Positions 26,085-35,950 of a stretch of DNA of 64,000 bases are shown here, one piece after another; the first letter of the stretch is position 1, and each line of letters begins with the position of its first letter. This DNA is from Streptomyces sp. NRRL F-5122 (GTDB taxonomy: Bacteria; Actinomycetota; Actinomycetes; Streptomycetales; Streptomycetaceae). A program made the position numbers and the translations under genes. Where the stretch lies: assembly GCF_001507435.1 (NCBI RefSeq), contig NZ_LMWH01000037.1:237416-301415 (forward strand). Reading direction: 5' to 3'. Under the pieces are notes generated by a model. That model was not told the DNA's origin. It saw only the letters and a program-made list of their open reading frames with translations, and ran no database searches.

Positions 26085-27496
26085 GCCGCCTGGGCCGCCA
26101 ACCGTGTGGGCGGCAGGAACTCGCGGACATAGGTGCGTTCCCAGCATGCTCCCGTGCTGCGCAGTTCCTGCCAGGTCGTGTACCGGTAGCGGAAGAGCCG
26201 TGCCCGGACGAAGCGCGGTGGGGCGTCCGGCGGGAACGGGGAGCGGCGCAGGAGCCGCAGTGTGTCGCGGTCGTTCTCCAGCAGGCGTTCGATCAGTCCG
26301 CCGAACCAGGATCCCGCGTAGGCGGGGGAGAGCGCCGCGAACCACATCAGCCAGTCCAGCCGCAGATGGTACGGCGCGAACTGGCGCGGCCAGCGTCGAG
26401 GATCACCCGGTTTGCCCTTGAACTCGTACTCCCGCCAGTCGGAGTCCTCACGCGGCAGTGCCTCCGCCGTGCCCTCGATCACCACCTCGTACCGGATCCG
26501 GCTGACGCTGCCGAACGCCCCGTAGGTGTTGACGAGATGCAGCGGATCGAAGGAGCGGTTCATGACCTGGCCGCGGGAGACCATGTTGCGCACGGGGTGG
26601 TAGCTGAGGACGACCAGGCCCGCCGCGACCGACAGCACCACGATCTCGTACCACAGCGGCGGCGCGGCCACCCCGGGAGCGGCGGCCGGGAACCGGATCG
26701 CCGACAGGGCGAGCACGATGGTGATCCAGTTCAGCCAGGCGAAGTTGCCGGACAGGACCAGCCACAGCTGGGTCACGATCATCAGGGACGCGGCCACCGT
26801 GGCGATCGGCTGCGGGGTGAACAGCAGGACGGGGACGAGCAGCTGGGTGACGTGATTGGCCGCCACCTCGACCCGGTGCAGCGGCCTTGGAAGATGGTGG
26901 AAGAACCAGCTCAGCGGGCCCGGCATCGGCTGCGTCTCGTGGTGGTAGTCGAGGCAGGTCAGCTTCCGCCAGCAGGCGTCCCCGCGGATCTTGATGAGGC
27001 CGGCGCCGAATTCGACCCGGAAGAGGATCCAGCGCAGCAGGAACAGCACGACGACCGGCGGGGCCACCTTGTCGTTGCCCAGGAAAGCGGCCAGGAAGCC
27101 CACCTCGAGGAGCAGTGACTCCCAGCCGAACGAGTACCAGGTCTGACCGACGTTGACGATCGACAGATACATCGCCCACAGGGCCAGCCAGAGCACCATG
27201 CCCGCCCAGAGCGGCAGTTGGGAGTCGAGCCCGGCGACCAGCGCCACCGAGACCGCGCACCCCGCCCATGACCAGGCGGCGAAGAACCGGTCCGAGTAGT
27301 GGAGGTGGAAGACACTCGGGGCGTGCTTGAAGGGCATCCGGGCCAGATGGCGCGGCACGGGCAGTATGCCGCGCTCCCCGATCAGCGCGCGGAACTGAAG
27401 AGCGGCGGAGAGAAAGGCGAAGAGGTACACGACGGCCAGGGCCCGCTGGAACACCAGCCGGCTGAGCCAGTACTCGGGTGCCACGAACCAGTCCAC
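26072..27496 (-). CDS. Lipase-maturation-factor-like membrane protein
   Basis: 474 residues from GTG 27494-27496, which has an AGAGGAG site; the longer frame from 27679 lacks one. About ten hydrophobic segments, starting with ALAVVYLFAFLSAALQF. Conserved LMF1-type features: FGAGLIKIRGDACWRKLTC, LDYHHETQPMPGP, and the soluble C-terminal part with WREYEFKGKPGDP, FAPYHLRLDWLMWFAAL and FRYRYTTWQ. In animals this family helps lipases fold; in bacteria its role is unknown. Convergent, 13-bp overlap with the lactonase. Confidence 0.85.
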   Translation of the reverse strand: MDWFVAPEYWLSRLVFQRALAVVYLFAFLSAALQFRALIGERGILPVPRHLARMPFKHAPSVFHLHYSDRFFAAWSWAGCAVSVALVAGLDSQLPLWAGMVLWLALWAMYLSIVNVGQTWYSFGWESLLLEVGFLAAFLGNDKVAPPVVVLFLLRWILFRVEFGAGLIKIRGDACWRKLTCLDYHHETQPMPGPLSWFFHHLPRPLHRVEVAANHVTQLLVPVLLFTPQPIATVAASLMIVTQLWLVLSGNFAWLNWITIVLALSAIRFPAAAPGVAAPPLWYEIVVLSVAAGLVVLSYHPVRNMVSRGQVMNRSFDPLHLVNTYGAFGSVSRIRYEVVIEGTAEALPREDSDWREYEFKGKPGDPRRWPRQFAPYHLRLDWLMWFAALSPAYAGSWFGGLIERLLENDRDTLRLLRRSPFPPDAPPRFVRARLFRYRYTTWQELRSTGACWERTYVREFLPPTRLAAQAAQIR

Positions 27497-27711
27497 GGTG
27501 ACCGCTCCTCTCCCTCCAGTGTGACCCGGTACCCCGGTCCGGGCCGAGGGCCCCGTGACTCTCCGTGCTGATGCGCTCCGCTTGCGCGACTCGAGCGAGT
27601 GAAGCAGACATGTAGTGACGAATCGTCCTGGACGAAGCGGAGAACGCGGTGAAGACGCCCACCCGGTCGCTGAGGGCACCCCTCAGGACACCCCATCCAG
27701 CCATCACAAGG

Positions 27712-28971
27712 ATGAAGGCGCCCGCCAGGGCACTGGCAGCCGCCTGCTCGCTGTCGGCGGCGACCCTACTGTGCGCCGGATGCGGCGGGAAGGGACTCAT
27801 ACCGGGTCCCCCAGCCGGGGGTGAGGTCTTCCTCCAGTCGGCCGCGGCCCGCGGCCCCGACCCCTTCACCGACTCGACGGTCCGCTCCGGTGCGTCGCCC
27901 ACGTCCGTCACCCGGGCGCCGCAACCGGTGGCGTACAGGACCGGAGGGGCCGCACGGTCCGTTTCCGGCGCCACGCCCGGCCTGTACGCCGGCACCCGCT
28001 CCGTCGGCAGCTGCGACGTGGAACGGCAGATCGCCTATCTGACCGCCGACCCGGTGAAGTCCCGCGCCTTCGCACAGGCCTCCGGCATCCACCAGGTGTC
28101 CGTCCCGGCCTATCTGCGCGGCCTGACATCGGTCGTCCTGCGCGCCGACACACGCGTCACCGACCACGGTTTCCGCGACGGACGCGTCGCCGGCCGCCAG
28201 TCCGTCCTGGAAGCGGGCACATCCGTCCTGGTCGACAACCGCGGCGTGCCCCGGGTGCGCTGCGCCTCCGGCAGCCCGATCGGCGAGCCCACGTCACTGA
28301 GGGGCACCCCGACGGCCCACGGCCGCCCCTGGTCCGCCTACCGGCCCGCCCAGGTCGTCGTCGTCACCCCGGCTCCGCAGATCATCGCCAACATCACGCT
28401 CATCGACATCGACAACACGAACACGTGGATAGTGCGCACGACGGGGGACGACGGGCGCCAGGACATCGACGTCCGGCCGCCCCAGGCCGATGTGCGGCCT
28501 CCGCAGGTCGACGTACGGCCCCCGCGCGCCGACGTACGGCCGCCGAGGTCCGATGGGCAGGGCGCCGCGCCGAGGCAGTTCGGGACCTCCTTGCAGCCCG
28601 CGCCGATCCCGAGCGGCATCCCTCCCCTCGAGAACCCGGACCCGGACAGGAGCGACGCCCCGCACGAGAAGAACCTGACGCTGAGGCGGCCCGGAGGCGA
28701 CTGCGTGCTGCCCAGCGTGACCGTCACCACCGCGCCGTTGACGACGCGCGAGACCCGGGTGCCGGGGGATGTCCCGCCCGGGGACGTCGACTGTCCCACC
28801 GCTTCCATCGCCGCCGCCACCTCTGCGCCGGCCGCGCCCGGGGCGGTCACGCCGTCCGCTCGGCCGTCCGCGCCCAAGCTCGACGCGTCCGACGGCGGCC
28901 GTCCGGTCCCCGGCGACACGAGCACGGAGAGCCCGCTGTTCGACAGCCCGGCCGACGCGGTCGGCCACTGA
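27712..28971 (+). CDS. Secreted lipoprotein with DVRPP repeats (DUF6777-like)
   Basis: 419 residues. Start ATG 27712 (AAGG just upstream) gives a signal peptide MKAPARALAAACSLSAAT with lipobox LCAGC; the earlier GTG 27649 would give an unusually long leader. Residues about 50-250 form a folded domain (SVGSCDVERQIAYLTADP; GIHQVSVPAYLRGLTSVVL; VLVDNRGVPRVRCASG), followed by four tandem DVRPP(Q/R) units and a Pro/Thr/Ala-rich tail. The domain matches a Streptomyces extracellular family remembered as DUF6777. Function unknown; probably cell-wall associated. Confidence 0.75.
   Translation: MKAPARALAAACSLSAATLLCAGCGGKGLIPGPPAGGEVFLQSAAARGPDPFTDSTVRSGASPTSVTRAPQPVAYRTGGAARSVSGATPGLYAGTRSVGSCDVERQIAYLTADPVKSRAFAQASGIHQVSVPAYLRGLTSVVLRADTRVTDHGFRDGRVAGRQSVLEAGTSVLVDNRGVPRVRCASGSPIGEPTSLRGTPTAHGRPWSAYRPAQVVVVTPAPQIIANITLIDIDNTNTWIVRTTGDDGRQDIDVRPPQADVRPPQVDVRPPRADVRPPRSDGQGAAPRQFGTSLQPAPIPSGIPPLENPDPDRSDAPHEKNLTLRRPGGDCVLPSVTVTTAPLTTRETRVPGDVPPGDVDCPTASIAAATSAPAAPGAVTPSARPSAPKLDASDGGRPVPGDTSTESPLFDSPADAVGH
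28468..28550 (+). repeat. Four tandem DVRPP-coding units
   Basis: Short imperfect repeats of 21 bases encode D-V-R-P-P-x-x four times inside the lipoprotein gene. They probably form an extended polyproline-like stalk. Confidence 0.7.
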
Positions 28972-29049
28972 ACCCTCCGGGGCGGCCGCGGTCCCGGGGG
29001 CCACCGGGCAGAAGTCGAAGATTCCGGCAAATCCTGACATCGTGGGCCC

Positions 29050-31122
29050 ATGGCTGATCGGGCAGCGAGCGCCCTGTCACGGCCGCAGGGTCGGCCCGCC
29101 CCACCGGATCCGATCCTGGCGCTCAACCGCATGGGCAGCTTCGACTGGGACCTGGACACCGGGCTGTTCCACATGGACGCCCAGGCCTACGACATCCTCG
29201 ATCTGTGCCCCGACGAATACGACGGCCGCCGCGAGAGCCTCTCGCTGCGCATACCGCCGATCGAGGGCAGCCGCCTCGACGCCGTCGTCGCCCGTTCGAT
29301 CGAGGACGGCAGCGCGAACTACGGAACCTACTTCCGCATCCGCCGCCGGGACGGCACCCTGCGCTGGACGCACAGCCAGGGCTATATCCATCGGGACGAG
29401 ACGGGCAGGGCGCACCGGATCGTCGGCATCCTCCGCGACGCCACCCAGGAGCTGCGGGACGGCCGGACCCGCGGCGAACAGACGCCCCAGGACGAGGCGC
29501 TGCGCCGGCAGACGGACGTCGTCCAGATCACCACCGCGGCCCTGGCCCACGCCCGCACCGTGCAGGACGTCATCGACGTCCTCAAGGACAGCCGGGGCCT
29601 GACCCACCTCGGGGCGATGTCCCTCGTGGTGGGGATGGTGGAGAGCAGTCGCATCAAGATCGTCGCCGAGGGTCCCGATGGCCGCTCCCTCCCCGGAGCC
29701 GGCGTCACGCGCATCGACGAGCCGTATCCGATGAGCGAGGCGATCCGGAGCCTTTCACCGCAGTTCATCGAGTCACCGGAGGAGTTCGCGGAGCGCTACC
29801 CGATCCTGTGGCCGTACCTCAGGCACCTGGGCATCACCTCGGCCGCCTATCTGCCGCTGATCGTGCAAGCGCGCCCCATCGGCGCCGTGGGTCTGCTCTA
29901 CGACGACCGGTACGGATTCACCGCCGAGGACCGCAACGTCCTCGTCGCGCTGGGCAGCAGCATCGCGCAGAGCCTTCAGCGCGCCATGTTCTACGAGCAG
30001 GAGAAGGACCTCGCCCAGAGCCTGCAACAGGCGATGCTGCCGCGTTCCATACCCAGCGTGCCCGGCGCCGACATCGCCGTCCGCTACCGTTCGGCCTCCC
30101 TCGGCCGGGACATCGGCGGCGACTGGTACGACCTGATCCCGCTTCCCGGCGGCCGGGTCGGCGCCGTCATCGGCGACGTACAGGGCCACGACACACACGC
30201 CGCCGCAGTCATGGGCCAGCTGAGGATCGTCCTGCGCGCCTACGCCGCCGAGGGCCACACACCGGCCACCGTGATGGCCCGCGCCTCGGTCTTCCTCAAG
30301 GAGCTCGACACCGAGCGCTTCGCGACCTGTCTGTACGCCGAGGCCGACCTGTCCAGCGGGGTGGTGCAGCTGGTCCGCGCCGGCCATGTCGATCCACTGC
30401 TGCGGACGACGGAGGACTGCTGCCGGCGGCTGTCCGTCGAGGGCGGGCTCCCGCTCGGGCTGTCCGCGGAGTTCGGCCGCCTCGAGTACCCGGTGACCAC
30501 CGCCGAGCTGGACCCCGGCCAGACCCTGCTCCTGTGCACCGACGGACTGATCGAACAGCCCGGCACCGATCTCGACGACGGCATGCGGACTCTGCGGGAC
30601 CTTGTCTGCACCGGCCCGGGCGATGTGAGCGACCTGGCCGACCGGCTCATCGCATCGGCCGAGGAGCGGGGTGGCCACGACGACGTCGCACTGCTGCTCC
30701 TCCGGCGCCGGGGCCTGGCCCAGCGGTCCGGCGGCCGACTCCAGCACCACGTCGGACCCGGTGACCCGCAGGCGCTCGGCGATGCCCGTCGCATGATCCG
30801 CGCCGCCGTCCGCGCCTGGGGCGTGGGGGAGCGCTCCTACGAGATCGAACTGGTCGCCGACGAGCTGATCACCAACGTGCTCCTGCACACCGAGGGATCC
30901 GCGGTCGTCACACTCAGGGTCCTCGCCGGCCACGACCGCAGGCTGCGGGTGGAGGTCGAGGACTCCTCCAGCGCCCTGCCCCGCCGCCGGGAAGCGGGCG
31001 AGTCCGGTGTCTCGGGCCGCGGGCTGCTGCTCGTCGACCGGCTCACGGATGTGTGGGGGGTGGAGGCGCGGGGCGGCGGCAAGGTCGTGTGGTGCGAATT
31101 CATGGTTCCGCGACGCGGGTGA
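29050..31122 (+). CDS. PAS-GAF-PP2C(SpoIIE)-HATPase signalling protein
   Basis: 690 residues, cytosolic. Domains: PAS at about 25-140 (MGSFDWDLDTGLFHMD; FRIRRRDGTLRWTHSQG), GAF at about 160-310, SpoIIE-type serine phosphatase at about 320-550 (AMLPRSIPSVPGADIAVRYR; metal Asp in GGDWYDL and GDVQGHD; LCTDGLIEQPG), and an anti-sigma-type histidine-kinase-like ATPase at 565-690 (LVADELITNVLLHTEG; GRGLLLVDRLTDVWG). Such proteins control anti-anti-sigma phosphorylation in Streptomyces. The combination of phosphatase and kinase domain allows opposing activities in one polypeptide. No sigma factor of that class adjoins it. The start is uncertain because no strong ribosome-binding site is visible. Confidence 0.9.
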   Translation: MADRAASALSRPQGRPAPPDPILALNRMGSFDWDLDTGLFHMDAQAYDILDLCPDEYDGRRESLSLRIPPIEGSRLDAVVARSIEDGSANYGTYFRIRRRDGTLRWTHSQGYIHRDETGRAHRIVGILRDATQELRDGRTRGEQTPQDEALRRQTDVVQITTAALAHARTVQDVIDVLKDSRGLTHLGAMSLVVGMVESSRIKIVAEGPDGRSLPGAGVTRIDEPYPMSEAIRSLSPQFIESPEEFAERYPILWPYLRHLGITSAAYLPLIVQARPIGAVGLLYDDRYGFTAEDRNVLVALGSSIAQSLQRAMFYEQEKDLAQSLQQAMLPRSIPSVPGADIAVRYRSASLGRDIGGDWYDLIPLPGGRVGAVIGDVQGHDTHAAAVMGQLRIVLRAYAAEGHTPATVMARASVFLKELDTERFATCLYAEADLSSGVVQLVRAGHVDPLLRTTEDCCRRLSVEGGLPLGLSAEFGRLEYPVTTAELDPGQTLLLCTDGLIEQPGTDLDDGMRTLRDLVCTGPGDVSDLADRLIASAEERGGHDDVALLLLRRRGLAQRSGGRLQHHVGPGDPQALGDARRMIRAAVRAWGVGERSYEIELVADELITNVLLHTEGSAVVTLRVLAGHDRRLRVEVEDSSSALPRRREAGESGVSGRGLLLVDRLTDVWGVEARGGGKVVWCEFMVPRRG

Positions 31123-31170
31123 GACGCCTGGCCGGTCGTGAAGCCGGGCAGGGGTGGCACTCTGGTACAC

Positions 31171-32031
31171 ATGCCGGAACTGCCCGAGGTCGAAGCGCTC
31201 AAGGATTTCCTGTCCGAGCATCTCGTCGGCCACGAGATGGTACGCGTGCTGCCCGTCGCGATCAGCGTCCTGAAGACGTACGATCCGCCGGTCACCGCCT
31301 TCGAGGGCCGCGGGGTCACAGCGGTGCACCGGTACGGCAAGTTCCTCGACGTGGAGGCCGGCGGACTGCACTTCGTCACCCATCTGGCCCGAGCGGGCTG
31401 GCTCCAGTGGAAGGACCGCCTCCCCGACGGCGTGCCGCGGCCCGGCAAGGGGCCGCTCGCCCTGCGGGTCGCGCTGGAGACGGGCGAGGGCTTCGACCTG
31501 ACGGAGGCGGGCACCCAGAAGCGGCTCTCCGTCTACGTCGTCCACGATCCGCAGGACGTGCCCGGCGTCGCCCGGCTGGGCCCCGATCCACTGGCCGCCG
31601 ACTTCGACGAGCAGCGCCTCGCGAAGCTCCTCGAGGGGGAGCGCCGTCAGATCAAGGGCGCACTGCGCGACCAGACCCTGATCGCCGGTGTCGGCAACGC
31701 TTACAGCGACGAGATCCTGCACGCCGCGAAGATGTCCCCGTTCAAACTGGCCGCGTCGCTCTCCCCGGCGGAGACGGGACGTCTGTACGAGGCTCTGCGC
31801 AGCACGCTCACGGAGGCGGTCGAGCGCTCCCGGGGTCTGGCGGCCGGCCGCCTGAAGTCTGAGAAGAAGAGCGGCCTGAGGGTCCACGGCCGGACCGGCG
31901 AGCCCTGCCCGGTGTGCGGCGACACGATCCGCGAGGTGTCCTTCAGCGACTCCTCGCTGCAGTACTGCCCGACCTGCCAGACGGGCGGCAAACCGCTGGC
32001 GGACCGCAGGTTGTCACGGTTGCTCAAGTAG
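31171..32031 (+). CDS. Formamidopyrimidine-DNA glycosylase / endonuclease VIII family protein
   Basis: Excises oxidised bases from DNA. 286 residues from ATG 31171, giving the N-terminus MPELPEVEALK, in which Pro2 is the nucleophile and Glu3 the acid. Further motifs: VHRYGKFLDVEAGGLHFVTHL, LIAGVGNAYSDEILHAA (helix-two-turn-helix) and a C-terminal zinc finger CPVCG...CPTCQTGG. Lys near residue 54 (HRYGKF) corresponds to the conserved catalytic Lys. Alone on its strand, 48 bases after the phosphatase gene. Confidence 0.92.
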   Translation: MPELPEVEALKDFLSEHLVGHEMVRVLPVAISVLKTYDPPVTAFEGRGVTAVHRYGKFLDVEAGGLHFVTHLARAGWLQWKDRLPDGVPRPGKGPLALRVALETGEGFDLTEAGTQKRLSVYVVHDPQDVPGVARLGPDPLAADFDEQRLAKLLEGERRQIKGALRDQTLIAGVGNAYSDEILHAAKMSPFKLAASLSPAETGRLYEALRSTLTEAVERSRGLAAGRLKSEKKSGLRVHGRTGEPCPVCGDTIREVSFSDSSLQYCPTCQTGGKPLADRRLSRLLK

Positions 32032-32212
32032 GCCCTGCGCCCGGCGCGGACGAACGACCGGAACCGTTCCCCCGGCCTGTCGACTGCTGTCCGGCGGACA
32101 CATGCGGGAGATCCGGACGTCTCACGACGCCGACCGGAAGCGGTGCCCGTCCTTCCGACCCGGCCGAGTGTCAACGGGCGTCGCCGCTGGTGTCGTCGGT
32201 GCGGAGAAGGCG

Positions 32213-32869
32213 TCAGTGGGACTTCAGCGTGACCAGGTGCTGCCCGTCCCTGGTACGCACCTCGAAGTGGTCGATCTGCCGGGACTGGAGCGCGGCGCCT
32301 CCGTGCACGGTGGTCGCATCTCCGTCCTCCGCGGGCACCATCCAGCTCGTCACCGTCTGCTCCGAGCCGTCCTTGCCCACCGCGACGAGCCGGCAGGGGT
32401 GCGGCCCGGACCCGTCCTTGACCGTCACATCCACCTGGCTGCCCCAGACCCGGTCCTGCGTGCTGATCTCCGCCCAGACGCCGGTGTCCGGGTCGGTCGC
32501 GCTCATGGCGGTCGTGTCCGAGGACCCGCCGTGTCCGGAGACGAGCGCCAGCGACGGGCCGCCGACCGCGAACAACACGGCGGCCGCGACCGCGTAGCGC
32601 AGGCGCTGTCGCCCGCTGCGCCGTTTGGCCGTCACCTCGTCGAGCACCCGCTCCAGCAGGCGGGGCCCAGGGGCCGCGAAGGGACTCACCGACCGCGGGG
32701 TCGCGTTGCGGTACAGCATCAGCTGTCGTGCGGCGGGACGGAACTCGCTCACATGCGCCTTACAACTGGCGCATTCCATGAGGTGGTCCTCGAAGCGAAA
32801 GGCTTCCGTCTCATCCAGAACGCCGAGCGCGTAGGCGCCGACGTCGCGATGGCGTTCCAGGGACCTCAT
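32213..32869 (-). CDS. Anti-sigma factor with zinc-finger (zf-HC2) domain
   Basis: 218 residues. N-terminal cytoplasmic zinc anti-sigma domain with HLMECASCKAH (HxxxCxxC), a single membrane helix at about residues 90-110 (AVAAAVLFAVGGPSLALV) and an extracytoplasmic domain of about 100 residues (VDVTVKDGSGPHPCRLVAVGKDG). Expected to sequester the ECF sigma factor encoded 0.8 kb upstream on the same strand and to respond to a wall or envelope signal. Confidence 0.9.
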   Translation of the reverse strand: MRSLERHRDVGAYALGVLDETEAFRFEDHLMECASCKAHVSEFRPAARQLMLYRNATPRSVSPFAAPGPRLLERVLDEVTAKRRSGRQRLRYAVAAAVLFAVGGPSLALVSGHGGSSDTTAMSATDPDTGVWAEISTQDRVWGSQVDVTVKDGSGPHPCRLVAVGKDGSEQTVTSWMVPAEDGDATTVHGGAALQSRQIDHFEVRTRDGQHLVTLKSH

Positions 32870-33013
32870 ACCAAATCCTCATGACCGGTGAGCGGGGTGG
32901 GGGTGGTGCTGCTGTTGCCCACCGGTACGGACCAGACTGCCGAATCACTCAAGGCCGTTACCGAATCGCGGCCAATACATTCGGAGCCGTCGGTCCGGCG
33001 GATTGGTCCCGGT

Positions 33014-33526
33014 TCAAAAGAGATGGATGGCGAGGTGTCCGAGGGGGAGTCCCAGCTGCCAGGCCGCAGTCCAGACCTTGGGGCCGTCCTCCTCGCCCAC
33101 GGCGACCCCGCCGGGCACCGCGTCCAGATCGGGGGCGAGCAGCTCGGTCTCCTCCAGCCAGCGCCAGGCCGCCGACGCGAGCTCCAGGTCCGGGGCGGGC
33201 CCGCCGCACTCGATCGCCTCGGCGGCCAGTTGGGCCATGCGCCGGCGCACCCAGTCCTGCCAGGGCTGGTCGTATGCCGTCAGCGAGAGCCAGGTCTCCA
33301 GCTGTGAGACCACACGGATGCCGGACAGCTCGCCGCCGGTGTCGGACAGGAAGATGGTCAGTGCCAGGGCGTCGCGCCCGGCACGGAACTCGAAGGACGT
33401 CGGCGGCATGAGGTCGCCCGTGCGGAGCAGTTCGTCCGCGATGTACTCGGCATACAGCCACGCCATGGGGACGGCCAGTTCACCGCCGCCGGTGCCGTCC
33501 GTGCTCTCTTGGCCTCTGTGCAGCAT
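33014..33526 (-). CDS. Conserved hypothetical protein between sigma and anti-sigma genes
   Basis: 170 residues from ATG 33524-33526 (AGGAAGGG site); a longer frame from 33598 lacks support. Acidic, Trp/Leu-rich, no signal or membrane helix: PMAWLYAEYIADELLRTGDL, LSLTAYDQPWQDWVRRRMA, ASAAWRWLEETELLAPDLD. Family not recognised. Its placement between an ECF sigma gene and its anti-sigma suggests it belongs to the same regulon. Confidence 0.75.
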   Translation of the reverse strand: MLHRGQESTDGTGGGELAVPMAWLYAEYIADELLRTGDLMPPTSFEFRAGRDALALTIFLSDTGGELSGIRVVSQLETWLSLTAYDQPWQDWVRRRMAQLAAEAIECGGPAPDLELASAAWRWLEETELLAPDLDAVPGGVAVGEEDGPKVWTAAWQLGLPLGHLAIHLF

Positions 33527-33661
33527 CCCTTCCTGCCTTCCTCCGGTACGTGCGCGTCGCCCGAACCCGGGCCCCAGTGCGGAACACGGATGAAGCAAGC
33601 TGATTGCTCAACCATGGTCGGCAGCAAGGCGCTTTACGGAGGCTTGACCCGACCTACGGTT

Positions 33662-34207
33662 TCACCGCAGGTCGGCCGCGTATCCCGGTAAAACTCGGCG
33701 CAGGGCGCGCAATGCGTAGTACGCGCGAGACTTCACCGTACCGGGCGGAATTCCCAGAGCCTCGGCGGCCTCCGCCACACTGGCCCCTCGGAAATACACC
33801 TGCACCAGTACATCCCGGTGCTCGGGAGTGAGTGTCTTCACAGCCTCGCGTACATCGAGCATCGCGGCGGATCGTTCCGCATGGTCGGCGATCACCCTCG
33901 CGTTCTCCAGTACGGCGTCCCCGACCTCGGCAGGTCTCGCCTGGCGGGCCCGCCGCGCGTCGATCGCGAGCCGCCGGCCGACGGTCAGCAACCAGGGGCG
34001 CACGGAGTCGAAATCATGCGCGCGAAGCGCTTCGGGGTGTTGCCAGGCGCGTACGAACGTCTCCTGCAACAGATCCTCGGCGCGTTGCCGGTCGCCGTCC
34101 GAGAGCCTGAGCAGCAGGGCGAAGAGGGGGCGGCCGTGCTCGCGCTGCAGCTCGGCCAGCTCGTGCTCGGCGGTCGTCCCGGTCGGGGTGGTGGTTACGG
34201 CCGTCAT
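33662..34207 (-). CDS. ECF RNA polymerase sigma factor
   Basis: 181 residues from ATG 34205-34207. Region 2 (FALLLRLSDGDRQRAEDLLQETFVRAW) and region 4 (LTPEHRDVLVQVYFRGASVAEAAEALGIPPGTVKSRAYYAL) are both complete; nothing lies between or after beyond the normal linker. No good Shine-Dalgarno precedes this ATG, so it may be leaderless or start further upstream (frame open to 34321). Paired with the zf-HC2 anti-sigma factor downstream. Confidence 0.92.
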   Translation of the reverse strand: MTAVTTTPTGTTAEHELAELQREHGRPLFALLLRLSDGDRQRAEDLLQETFVRAWQHPEALRAHDFDSVRPWLLTVGRRLAIDARRARQARPAEVGDAVLENARVIADHAERSAAMLDVREAVKTLTPEHRDVLVQVYFRGASVAEAAEALGIPPGTVKSRAYYALRALRRVLPGYAADLR

Positions 34208-34375
34208 GGGCGTATGGCAACGCGGGCCACGCCGCCCGCACAGGTCCGGGACCGGGCCGTGCGGTGGGCGGTCGCTGTTCGTCGGTGAACGGTTCGGCGA
34301 GCGGTCGACCGCCCTGCGCACGGGCGTGGCGCCGCTCTCCCCGGACTGCGGGAGGGCGGCGGGGCCCGGGCGACG

Positions 34376-35800
34376 TCAGGAGGTTCCGACGGTCCTGGCC
34401 AGCTTGGAGCGCTTGTACGAGTAGCCGAAGTAGACGACCTGGCCGATCGCGAACCACACCGCGAACCGCACCCACGTCTGCCACTGGAGAAACGTGATCA
34501 GCCAGATCGAGAAGACCACGCCGAGTGCGGGTACGAACGGCATCCACGGCGTGCGGAAGGAGCGCGGCAGATCCGGTTGCCGGTGGCGCAGGACGATCAC
34601 CGCGGCGCACACCAGCACGAACGCCAACAGGATGCCGATATTGGTCAGTTCGGCCGCCTCGCCGATGGGCAGGAACCCGGCGATGGCGGCGGAGGCGATT
34701 CCGACGATCCAGGTGACGCGGGTGGGGACGTGACGCGTGGGATGCGTCTTCGCGAACCATCCGGGCAGCAGTCCGTCCCGGGACATCGAGAACCACACCC
34801 GGGTGACGCCCAGCATGAAGGCGAACATCACCGTGAGGATGCCGATGATGGCCCCGACCGCGATCACGTCCGCCAGCCCGCTGAGCCCCACGGCCTTGAA
34901 CGCGCTCGAGAACCCGCTCTCCTTGTCGATGTCCTTGTAGTCCTGCATGCCCGTCAGCACCAGGCAGGCCGCCACGTACAGGACCATGGAGATCCCCAGC
35001 GAGTACAGGATCGCCTTCGGCATGTGCCGCTGCGCGTCCCTGGACTCCTCGGCCGCGGTCGACATGGCGTCGTACCCGAAGACGGCGAAGAAGACCGTCG
35101 CGGCCCCGGTGAACGCTCCGCCGACGCCGTAGGGGAAGAAGGGGTGGTAGTGACCGGTGTCGATGTGGAAGACGCCGACTCCGATCACGAGCAGAACCAC
35201 AAGGATCTTGAGGGCCACCACCGTCGTCTCGAACCGGGCCGCGTTGCGGATGCCGAGGTTGAGCAGCCATGCGATCAGCAGGCACAGGACGACCGCGAAC
35301 AGATCGACCCGGTGGCCCGTACCCGTGCCCGGCGCGCCCAGCATCCAGGCCGGCAGATGCGCGCCCGTCTCGCCGACGAGGAAACCGAAGTAGCCCGAGA
35401 TGCCGATCGCGACCACGGCCACGATCGCCGTGTACTCCAGCAGCAGATCCCAGCCGATGAACCAGCCCGCGTACTCGCCGAGCACCGCGTACCCGTAGGT
35501 GTACGCCGAACCGGCCTTCGGGATGAGTCCCGCGAACTCCGCGTAGGACAGTGCCGCGCATGCGCTCGCCACCCCCGCGACGAGGAACGATACAAGGACC
35601 GCGGGTCCCGCCGTGCCGTTGGCGACGGTGCCGGCCAGGGTGAAGATGCCCGCGCCGATGATCCCGCCCACACCGATCGCGGTGAGCTGCCACAGTCCGA
35701 GCGATCGGTCGAGCCTCGTGCCGTCGTGGACTTCCGTCTCTTCGATGCGTTCGATGGGTTTGCGGCGGAGAATCCCCTCACCCATCCTGAGCCCGGCCAT
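34376..35800 (-). CDS. Amino acid permease, APC superfamily (cationic amino acid transporter type)
   Basis: 474 residues from ATG 35798-35800 (site GGGGTGAAG). About twelve membrane helices. Conserved first helix TAIGVGGIIGAGIFTLAGTVA, then SYAEFAGLIPKAGSAYTYGYAVLGEYAGWFIGWD-type segments, FFAVFGYDAMSTAAEESRDAQRHMPKAI (helix 6 with the substrate region) and VTRVWFSMSRDGLLPG. Typical of the YfnA/CAT group importing amino acids by proton exchange. Substrate not determined. Confidence 0.92.
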   Translation of the reverse strand: MAGLRMGEGILRRKPIERIEETEVHDGTRLDRSLGLWQLTAIGVGGIIGAGIFTLAGTVANGTAGPAVLVSFLVAGVASACAALSYAEFAGLIPKAGSAYTYGYAVLGEYAGWFIGWDLLLEYTAIVAVVAIGISGYFGFLVGETGAHLPAWMLGAPGTGTGHRVDLFAVVLCLLIAWLLNLGIRNAARFETTVVALKILVVLLVIGVGVFHIDTGHYHPFFPYGVGGAFTGAATVFFAVFGYDAMSTAAEESRDAQRHMPKAILYSLGISMVLYVAACLVLTGMQDYKDIDKESGFSSAFKAVGLSGLADVIAVGAIIGILTVMFAFMLGVTRVWFSMSRDGLLPGWFAKTHPTRHVPTRVTWIVGIASAAIAGFLPIGEAAELTNIGILLAFVLVCAAVIVLRHRQPDLPRSFRTPWMPFVPALGVVFSIWLITFLQWQTWVRFAVWFAIGQVVYFGYSYKRSKLARTVGTS

Positions 35801-35950
35801 GAGCTTCACCCCTTCGCATACGGCAATGGGCTGACGGCGGATCATGATGGCGCAGGGGACGGCAGGGGCGGAAGACCGCATGCGTGCCCGGCCGGGACGA
35901 GCGCCCGCCGAGCGCGGTCGGGTCCGGCACCGCGGGCGCCGGCGGCGCAG

